64,000 bases of DNA from Aeromicrobium sp. (lineage in GTDB: Bacteria; Actinomycetota; Coriobacteriia; Anaerosomatales; Anaerosomataceae): positions 1-64,000 of the forward strand of contig JADIIM010000037.1 of assembly GCA_015351705.1 (NCBI GenBank), in the 5' to 3' direction. The translations under genes were made by a program, and so were the position numbers. The notes under the pieces were generated by a model, which worked only from the letters and a program-made list of their open reading frames with translations, did not search any database and was not told where the DNA came from. This document shows, piece after piece, positions 34,751 to 41,178 of the stretch (the stretch's first letter is position 1; each line of letters starts with the position of its first letter).

Positions 34751-36231
34751 TGGACTTCGCCATGCCGCTCGTACTATGGCTGCCGCCTGCGCTTGCAGCA
34801 GGCGGGGTGGTGTTGGGCCTCGTGGCCGACGCGCTGGAGCGTCGTGCGGGGTCCGTGGTGCTGATGGCACTCGGGCTTCTCGGCGCGGCGGGCGCGGGCG
34901 CCTGGCTCTACGCGTCCACTCCCGTGGAGCTCGTCGGAGGCTACCTCGCGGTAGGTGGGGGCTTCACGACCCTTCCCGCACTCGTCTACGCACTGGCGGC
35001 GTGTTCGCTCGTTGCGGGGTATCGCACGTACGCCGGCCTCGACCGGGGCCCTGCGATGGCCGCACTCGTCGCCTTCGGTGCGGTCTTCGCGCACACGCTG
35101 ATCGCGGCTCTGGACCTCATCGTGCTGTTCGTGTCCCTCTCGGGTCTTGCCGTCGTCGCCTATGGCCTGGTCTCCGGGGCCGGCACGCGTCGTGCCGAGG
35201 AGTCGGTCGTCCGCTACGTGGTCCAGGGTGTCGTCGCTACCGGCCTGACCGTGTACGGACTTGCGCTGGTGGTTGGTCTTTCCGGTGGAGAGACCCGTTT
35301 CGTCGGCGCGGCGCTGTCCCTTGCGGGCGCGCAGGCCCGCCCTGCTCTGCTCGCGCTCGGGTTCGTGGTCTCGGCCTTCGCGTTCAAGCTCGGCGCATTC
35401 CCGTTCCATGCGTGGGTGCCTGACGTCTACGAGACAGCTGACCGCGCGTCGACCGCCTTCATCGCATCAGGGATGAAAGTCGCTGCCACCGTGGCGCTCC
35501 TGCTGGTGGTCCGCGGGACGGTCTTCCAGGCCGGTGTGTTCGCGCCTGCGACCAACCTGTTGATGGCGGTCGGACTCGGTTCGCTCGTGTTCGGGGCGCT
35601 CGGGATGCTGCGGCAGAAGAACGTCGGACGTCTCCTCGGATACTCGGGCATCGCACAGGTGGGATACGCCCTACTCGCGATCGCCGCGGGCGAGAGCGGG
35701 GTGCGTGCGACCGTGGTCTTCATAGTGACGTACGCGGTCGCGGCCGCGGCTTCGTTTATCACGCTTGCGGCGATCGGCCGCGTCCGTCCCGCCTGGGACG
35801 GCACGATCGTGGGGCTCGGCGGACTGTCCCGGCGTGCGCCGCTGCTGTCCGCCGCGCTCGCCGTGACGATGCTGTCGCTCACGGGGATCCCGCTCTTCGC
35901 CGGCTTCTGGGGCAAGCTGTACGTGTTCCTGGGTCTCATCGACGCGGGGCACCTGTGGATCGCGCTGGCTGCCGGTGTTGCAGCCGTCGTCTCCTTCGGC
36001 GGTTATGGCGCGGTGGTGAAGGCTGCGTACTTCGATGACGCTACCGCTCATCCGGCCGGACCCGAGCCGGTGGGGGACTCGGGCGGATCGGTCGATGTGG
36101 AGCCGGAAACCGCAGAGCGTGGCGGGTCGCCGGCGGTCATGGCGGTCGTGCTCGCACTCGTGATCATTGCCGGTGGTGTGGCGCCCCTCGTGGCAGGAGT
36201 GGGTCCCGTGTATTCGGTCTTCGGTCTGTGA
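34750..36231 (+). CDS. nuoN: NADH-quinone oxidoreductase subunit N
   Basis: 493 residues, third antiporter-like subunit. Core motifs FAFKLGAFPFHAWVPDVYE, RQKNVGRLLGYSGIAQVGY and LTGIPLFAGFWGKLYVF. A polar Pro/Gly/Glu-rich linker precedes the final helix. Last gene of the operon; a terminator candidate stands 120 bases downstream. Confidence 0.96.
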   Translation: MDFAMPLVLWLPPALAAGGVVLGLVADALERRAGSVVLMALGLLGAAGAGAWLYASTPVELVGGYLAVGGGFTTLPALVYALAACSLVAGYRTYAGLDRGPAMAALVAFGAVFAHTLIAALDLIVLFVSLSGLAVVAYGLVSGAGTRRAEESVVRYVVQGVVATGLTVYGLALVVGLSGGETRFVGAALSLAGAQARPALLALGFVVSAFAFKLGAFPFHAWVPDVYETADRASTAFIASGMKVAATVALLLVVRGTVFQAGVFAPATNLLMAVGLGSLVFGALGMLRQKNVGRLLGYSGIAQVGYALLAIAAGESGVRATVVFIVTYAVAAAASFITLAAIGRVRPAWDGTIVGLGGLSRRAPLLSAALAVTMLSLTGIPLFAGFWGKLYVFLGLIDAGHLWIALAAGVAAVVSFGGYGAVVKAAYFDDATAHPAGPEPVGDSGGSVDVEPETAERGGSPAVMAVVLALVIIAGGVAPLVAGVGPVYSVFGL

Positions 36232-36270
36232 TGTGCGGTAGGGCCGCACGGCGTATACGTTTCGTTACTA

Positions 36271-36288
36271 TTGTGAACCCATTCACGC
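36271..36288 (+). promoter_or_regulatory. Rex/Crp-like operator downstream of nuoN
   Basis: TTGTGAA-CCCA-TTCACGC agrees with the Rex consensus TTGTGAA-N4-TTCACAA at 12 of 14 positions, and with the Crp core TGTGA-N6-TCACA at 9 of 10. It overlaps a second palindrome, TTCACGC-TT-GCGTGAA (36282-36297), so three GTGAA/TTCAC half-sites stand in a row ahead of a promoter. Confidence 0.5.
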
Positions 36289-36317
36289 TTGCGTGAACGA
36301 TTCTGATGCTCTACACT
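36289..36317 (+). promoter_or_regulatory. Promoter candidate between nuoN and the FlgM-like gene
   Basis: TTGCGT, 17 bp, TACACT. The -35 box lies inside the palindrome TTCACGC-TT-GCGTGAA. The predicted start is near 36324. The 311-base gap 36232-36542 holds this promoter, the operators and the terminator hairpin; no coding sequence is convincing there. Confidence 0.5.
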
Positions 36318-36323
36318 CTGCTT

Positions 36324-36390
36324 GTGTCGCTTCGGCAACCCCTTACCCCTGAGCCTCAAGGTGCCGGCCTTGAGGCTCCCCTCTTTTCTT
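36324..36390 (+). ncRNA. Candidate short transcript (small RNA or attenuated leader)
   Basis: A roughly 67-base transcript is predicted from the promoter just upstream to the terminator hairpin. No reading frame or known RNA family is recognised in it. It may equally be only the leader of the downstream gene. Confidence 0.25.
36351..36390 (+). terminator. Intrinsic terminator downstream of nuoN
   Basis: GAGCCTCAAG and CTTGAGGCTC form a perfect 10-bp stem around an 8-base loop, followed by CCCTCTTTTCTT, the only hairpin in the window with a real T-rich tail. It can end nuo read-through and the short transcript started at about 36324. Confidence 0.85.
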
Positions 36391-36529
36391 GGGCACCGTT
36401 CCCCCGGTGACGCGTAGGGCGTGTGCCGTACATCCGGGGATTCCGACCGTTGGGCCGAGGCGAGACCGTCGAGGTGCCGTTCATCTCCCTGGTTCGAGAG
36501 CGGCTCAAGGAGTGGTCCGCCGCGGCCGA

Positions 36530-36535
36530 TAGTCT
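36530..36535 (+). promoter_or_regulatory. -10 box of the FlgM-like gene, probably leaderless
   Basis: TAGTCT ends 7 bases before the ATG, with no Shine-Dalgarno sequence, so the message may start at the start codon. No -35 box is evident. Confidence 0.4.
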
Positions 36536-36542
36536 AGGCAAC

Positions 36543-36800
36543 ATGATCATCTCAGACGAGCAGGTCCGGCGCGCTGTCGAGTACCTGCGTACACCAAATG
36601 GACATACCGGGCAGCATCAGGGCAGGGCTGCCGTCGCGGAAGGGTTGTTGCGACGCATCTCCGAGGAGCTGGACCGCCTGCCGGACGTTCGCGAGGACCG
36701 CATCCGTGAGGCCCAGGAGCGCTGCATGGCCTGCCCGCCCGACGCGACTCTCGTTGCCGAGAAGCTGATCGGGCGCGTGCTGTCCGACGCGATCCGGTAG
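36543..36800 (+). CDS. FlgM-like anti-sigma factor domain protein
   Basis: 85 residues from the ATG; the open frame runs on upstream but lacks a sensible start. The C-terminal half, LDRLPDVREDRIREAQERC followed by DATLVAEKLIGRVL, matches the sigma-28-binding helices of FlgM (LPDVREDKV...AEKLL). FlgM binds and silences FliA until export. No flagellar genes are in the window; the neighbour is a type IV pilus ATPase, so it may serve a motility or other sigma-28-type factor encoded elsewhere. Family call is by motif only. Confidence 0.6.
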   Translation: MIISDEQVRRAVEYLRTPNGHTGQHQGRAAVAEGLLRRISEELDRLPDVREDRIREAQERCMACPPDATLVAEKLIGRVLSDAIR

Positions 36801-36839
36801 GCGTCGGCCTTCCAGGCGCATCCCGTTCCTGCACGCGTT

Positions 36840-36848
36840 TGCTACCAT
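36840..36848 (+). promoter_or_regulatory. Extended -10 promoter candidate for pilB
   Basis: TGC-TACCAT in the 126-base gap before the ATPase gene; -35 weak. Confidence 0.35.
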
Positions 36849-36926
36849 CGACGGTGAACGACGGTGGCCGCATCTGAGCGAGCCCATCGGTGTCCTGCCG
36901 TGCGTCCCTTTCCAGCGGAGGCGTCG

Positions 36927-38594
36927 ATGCCCTACACGCGAGACCGACTTGGTGAGCTGCTTGTACGCACGGGCGTCATCAGCGAGGACCAACTTCTTGA
37001 GATCCTTGACCGGCAGTCGCTCGAGGGCGGGAAGCTCGGCGCACTGCTGATACGGACCGGACTGGTCGACGAGGAGACGATCGCTCGTACGCTTGCGGAG
37101 CAGAAGTCGCTCGAGTACGTGAATCTCCATACGTACGCCATCGATCGGGGAGCGGCCGCACAGGTTCCCGAGCGAGTGGCACGCCGGTCGCACATCATCC
37201 CGATCGACTATCGCGACGAACACATCGTTCTGGCGATGGCCGACCCGCTCGATGTGGAGGCGATCGACGACGTCAGTCTGCGCTCCGGGCACCCAGTCCT
37301 CCCGGTCGTAGCGACCGCGTCGCAGATCCAGTATGCGATCGAGAAGTTCATCACCTCGGCAGATGCATTCGAAGGCATCGCACAGGCCGCCGAGGACGAA
37401 GAGGAGCAGGCTGTCGCTGTCGGTGATGAGGACGTCCCGATCGTCAGGCTGGTGAATCAGATCATCCGTGAAGCCGTACTCGATGACGCGAGCGACATCC
37501 ACTTCGAGCCAGGCGAGCATTCAGTTCGCGTGCGTTTCCGGGTTGACGGCGTCCTCCACGAGGTCATGCAGATCCCGTCAAGTGCGCGTCCCGGGCTGAT
37601 CAGCCGGATGAAGGTGATGGCCGAGATGGACATCGCCGAGCGCCGCAGGCCCCAGGACGGCCGCATCGGCCTGGCCGTGAACGACCGGCCGATCGACATG
37701 CGTGTGGCCACGCTTCCCACGCCGTACGGGGAGAACATCGTCATCCGCATCCTCAATCACGACGCCGTGCAGCCGACCCTGACCGACCTGGGCATGCGGT
37801 CGGCCGATCTTGCGCTGGTGGAGCGCCTCCTGTCCCGCCCGTACGGCGAGATCCTCGTGTCGGGACCTACCGGCTCGGGCAAGTCGACCACGCTGTATGC
37901 CGCGCTCCGGCACCTGAACGAGGTGACCCGGAAGATCATCACGATCGAGGACCCGATCGAGCTGCGTCTGCCCGGTGTCACGCAGATGGCCGTCAACCCG
38001 CATATCGGACTGTCATTCGCGCAGCTGCTGAGGACCGTGCTGCGATCCGACCCCGACGTGGTGATGGTCGGTGAGATCCGTGATGCCGAGACGGCCCAGA
38101 TCGCCACACGAGCCGCGCTCACGGGCCACCTCGTGCTGTCGTCGATCCACACCAACGACGCGCCCTCGGCGCTGACGCGGCTGGTGGACATGGACGTCGC
38201 CCCGTTCATCACGTCGAGCGCCCTCCTCGGCGTGGTGGCCCAGCGTCTGGTGCGCAAGCTCTGTCCGTCGTGCAGGACCCGCGTGCGGTACACGAAGCCG
38301 TTCCTTGCCGAGCGGCATGTGGACCCCGCCGAGGTTCCGGTGGGGTCCGGTTATGGTGCGGCGGACGGGGGGTGCGACGACTGTCACGGCACGGGATACC
38401 GCGGGCGCGTGGGTGTCTTCGAGATTCTTGCGATGGATGAGGAGATCGAGCACCTCTTCCTGTCGAGCGCGCCGTCCGAGGAGATCCGGGCCGCGGCGAT
38501 CAGGGCCGGGATGCGGACCTTGAGAGACGATGCCATGGAGAAGGTCGCCGAGGGGATCACGAGCCTCGACGAGGTCATACGGGTCATCGTCTGA
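36927..38594 (+). CDS. pilB: PilB/GspE type IV pilus assembly ATPase
   Basis: 555 residues from the ATG after GGAGG. N-terminal MshEN/T2SSE_N domain (LGELLVRTGVISEDQLLEIL). The secretion ATPase core has Walker A GPTGSGKST (about 313-321), the Asp box ITIEDPIEL, Walker B VVMVGEIRDAETA and the His box TGHLVLSSIHTNDA. A zinc-binding tetracysteine unit follows (CPSC and CDDCHGTGYRG). It powers pilus extension or a related secretion system. No pilC, pilT or pilin gene is adjacent, so it acts with partners encoded elsewhere. Confidence 0.92.
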   Translation: MPYTRDRLGELLVRTGVISEDQLLEILDRQSLEGGKLGALLIRTGLVDEETIARTLAEQKSLEYVNLHTYAIDRGAAAQVPERVARRSHIIPIDYRDEHIVLAMADPLDVEAIDDVSLRSGHPVLPVVATASQIQYAIEKFITSADAFEGIAQAAEDEEEQAVAVGDEDVPIVRLVNQIIREAVLDDASDIHFEPGEHSVRVRFRVDGVLHEVMQIPSSARPGLISRMKVMAEMDIAERRRPQDGRIGLAVNDRPIDMRVATLPTPYGENIVIRILNHDAVQPTLTDLGMRSADLALVERLLSRPYGEILVSGPTGSGKSTTLYAALRHLNEVTRKIITIEDPIELRLPGVTQMAVNPHIGLSFAQLLRTVLRSDPDVVMVGEIRDAETAQIATRAALTGHLVLSSIHTNDAPSALTRLVDMDVAPFITSSALLGVVAQRLVRKLCPSCRTRVRYTKPFLAERHVDPAEVPVGSGYGAADGGCDDCHGTGYRGRVGVFEILAMDEEIEHLFLSSAPSEEIRAAAIRAGMRTLRDDAMEKVAEGITSLDEVIRVIV

Positions 38595-38628
38595 TGCGTC
38601 CGTCCTACGTGCGAGAAGAGGTCCGGGG

Positions 38629-39834
38629 ATGAGTGGAGCCATGCGCGACCCACGTGCGATCGTGCTCGTGCTGGACAGCGTCGGGGCGGGAGCGCTGCCC
38701 GATGCCGCTGAGTACGGCGATGAGGGGTCCAACACCCTCGGTAACACCTCGCGGGCGGTCGGCGGGCTCACGATGCCGGTGCTCGGCGGCATGGGGCTGG
38801 GCAACATCACGCCGATCGAGGGCGTCCCGCCTACCGAGGAGCCTACGGCGTCGTGGGGCAAGAACGCCGAGCGCTCGGCAGGAAAGGACACGACCACCGG
38901 GCACTGGGAGATGATGGGCCTCGTACTGGAGCGGCCGTTTCCCACGTATCCGCGCGGGTTCCCACCCGAGATCATCGAGGACTTCTGTCGCCGCACCGGA
39001 CACGATGCGGTGCTGGGGAACACGGTCGCAAGCGGCACGGTCATCATCAACGAGCTCGGCGATGAGCACGTGAGGACCGGTCTTCCGATCGTGTACACGT
39101 CGGCGGACTCGGTGTTCCAGATCGCGGCACACGAGGAGCATTACGGACTGGAGCGTCTGTACGAGGTATCGGAGATCGCGCGTGAGATGCTCTCCGGGGA
39201 GCACTGCGTGGGCCGCGTCATTGCGCGCCCGTTCGTCGGCCCTGACGATACCGGTACGTACGTCCGGACGCACCGGCGTCGCGACTACGCGGTCACCCCG
39301 TTCGAACCGACGGTGCTGGACCTGCTGCAGGACAGCGGTGTCCCGGTGTTCGGGGTGGGGAAGATCGGCGACATCTTCGCCTGGCAGGGGGTCACGTCCT
39401 CCCCGCACGTGACCGACAACATGGACGGCTTCGACCACCTTCTCGAGGAGGTCGCGCGGGCGGAGCAGGGGTTCGTCTTCTGCAACCTGGTGGACTTCGA
39501 CATGCTGTGGGGGCACCGCAACGACGCGCGCGCCTATGCGGACGGTCTGGAGGCGGTCGACCGCCGGATGCCGGAGCTGCTCGATGCGATGATCGAGGGC
39601 GACCTGCTCATCATCACCGCTGACCACGGCTGTGACCCTACCACGGCCTCAACGGACCACAGCCGCGAGCACACACCGCTCATCGCGAAGGTGAAAGGCG
39701 TAGACGTGGGTGTCCCACTGGGTATCAGGAGCACGTTCGGAGATATCGGCGAGACGGTGCTCGACTTCTACGGGCTTCGCGACCGGTGCGGACGGGGAAC
39801 ATCGTTCCTGGACGACGTGCGCTCGGCCGGGTAG
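38629..39834 (+). CDS. deoB: Phosphopentomutase
   Basis: 401 residues. Interconverts (deoxy)ribose-1-phosphate and -5-phosphate in nucleoside salvage; manganese enzyme of the alkaline phosphatase superfamily. Metal-site motifs LDSVGAGALPDAAEYGDEGS, TTGHWEMMG and the late TADHGCDPTTASTDHSREH with its HTPL follow-up are present. An ATG at 38641 is an alternative start. Followed by thymidine phosphorylase, its usual partner. Confidence 0.96.
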   Translation: MSGAMRDPRAIVLVLDSVGAGALPDAAEYGDEGSNTLGNTSRAVGGLTMPVLGGMGLGNITPIEGVPPTEEPTASWGKNAERSAGKDTTTGHWEMMGLVLERPFPTYPRGFPPEIIEDFCRRTGHDAVLGNTVASGTVIINELGDEHVRTGLPIVYTSADSVFQIAAHEEHYGLERLYEVSEIAREMLSGEHCVGRVIARPFVGPDDTGTYVRTHRRRDYAVTPFEPTVLDLLQDSGVPVFGVGKIGDIFAWQGVTSSPHVTDNMDGFDHLLEEVARAEQGFVFCNLVDFDMLWGHRNDARAYADGLEAVDRRMPELLDAMIEGDLLIITADHGCDPTTASTDHSREHTPLIAKVKGVDVGVPLGIRSTFGDIGETVLDFYGLRDRCGRGTSFLDDVRSAG

Positions 39835-39875
39835 GTCGCTGCAGTGTGTGCTGACCAGGCGAGGAGGGCTGCCCG

Positions 39876-41177
39876 GTGAGGTCTATCGAGGAGATCATCG
39901 AGATCAAGCGCGACGGCGGCGTGCACGATGTCGCCGACATCCGACGCCTCGTGGACGCGTTCGTGTCGGGCGAGATGCCCGACTACCAGATGGCCGCCTG
40001 GCTGATGGCGGCGTTCATCCGCGGCCTGGACAGCGACGAGACAGCGGCGTTGACCGAGGCGATGGCGCACTCCGGCCGAACGGTCGATCTGTCCTCGATA
40101 CCGGGGGTCAAGGTGGACAAGCACTCCACGGGGGGCGTCGGCGATACCACGACGCTCGTGCTCGCTCCGCTGGTCGCCAGCTGCGGTGTCCCCGTGGCGA
40201 AGATGAGTGGCCGAGGGCTCGGGTTCACCGGCGGCACGCTCGACAAGCTGGAGTCCATACCGGGCTTCACCGTCGTGCTCGACCCCGATGCGTTCCTCGC
40301 CCAGGTCCGGGACATCGGCGTGGGCGTGATCGCTCAGAGCGCGGACGTGGACCCGGCGGACAAGAAGATGTACGCGCTTCGCGATGTGACGGCGACAGTC
40401 CCGTCGCTGCCGCTCATCGTGGGCTCGATCATCTCGAAGAAGGTGGCGGGGGGCGCCGATGCGATCGTGCTCGACGTGAAGGTCGGGTCCGGCGCGTTCA
40501 TGAAATCCGAGGACGATGCGCGTGCACTCGCCGCCGAGCTCACGCGTGTGGGCGCGCTGCTCGGCAAGGAGGTGACCGCGGTCCTCACGGACATGGACCA
40601 GCCGCTCGGCCACGCGGTGGGAAACGCGCTCGAGGTCCGCGAGGCCATCGATACCCTCGCCGGACGCGGGCCGGCCGACCTGACGGAGCTCTGTCTCGTG
40701 CTCGGCGCGAAGATGCTGGTCGCCGGCAGGGTGGCTGCCGATGAGTCGGAGGCGCGATCGGCGCTCGAGGACGCGATCGCCACCGGTGCGGCGATCGAGA
40801 AGTTCCGCCAGTGGGTGGCTGCTCAAGGCGGCGACGCCCGTGTGGCCGATGAGCCCGAACTCCTCGCGACCGCCACGTTCACAGAGGCCGTCGTGGCAGA
40901 GCACGCGGGATGGGTGACCGGCTTCGACGCCGAGGGCGTGGGCCGGGCCGCGATGGCCCTGGGCGCCGGCCGGGCGCGCCAGGAGGATGCCATCGACCCG
41001 GCGGCGGGGCTGCTGCTCGCCGTGAAGACCGGGGACCGGGTGGAGGCGGGTGACACGCTGGCGGTGCTCCACACCAACATGCCTGAGTCGATCGCCGAGG
41101 CCCGCGAGCGGCTGTCCGCTGCAGTCAGGCTCGGAGACGCTCCGGCCGCGCCGCCACCGCTGTTCCACGAGGTCTGA
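39876..41177 (+). CDS. deoA: Thymidine/pyrimidine-nucleoside phosphorylase
   Basis: 433 residues. Phosphorolysis of thymidine, deoxyuridine (and uridine in the broad type) to base and sugar-1-phosphate, feeding DeoB. Signature VDKHSTGGVGDTTTLVLAPL, MSGRGLGFTGGTLDKLESIPGF-type loop and the K-rich pocket VGSIISKKVAGGADAIVLD are seen. GTG start behind GAGGAGGG. C-terminal lipoyl-like domain intact. Confidence 0.96.
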   Translation: MRSIEEIIEIKRDGGVHDVADIRRLVDAFVSGEMPDYQMAAWLMAAFIRGLDSDETAALTEAMAHSGRTVDLSSIPGVKVDKHSTGGVGDTTTLVLAPLVASCGVPVAKMSGRGLGFTGGTLDKLESIPGFTVVLDPDAFLAQVRDIGVGVIAQSADVDPADKKMYALRDVTATVPSLPLIVGSIISKKVAGGADAIVLDVKVGSGAFMKSEDDARALAAELTRVGALLGKEVTAVLTDMDQPLGHAVGNALEVREAIDTLAGRGPADLTELCLVLGAKMLVAGRVAADESEARSALEDAIATGAAIEKFRQWVAAQGGDARVADEPELLATATFTEAVVAEHAGWVTGFDAEGVGRAAMALGAGRARQEDAIDPAAGLLLAVKTGDRVEAGDTLAVLHTNMPESIAEARERLSAAVRLGDAPAAPPPLFHEV

Positions 41178-41178
41178 G

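Noticed and set aside
36927-38594. Full type II secretion or pilus operon
   Set aside because: Only the ATPase gene is present; both neighbours are unrelated.
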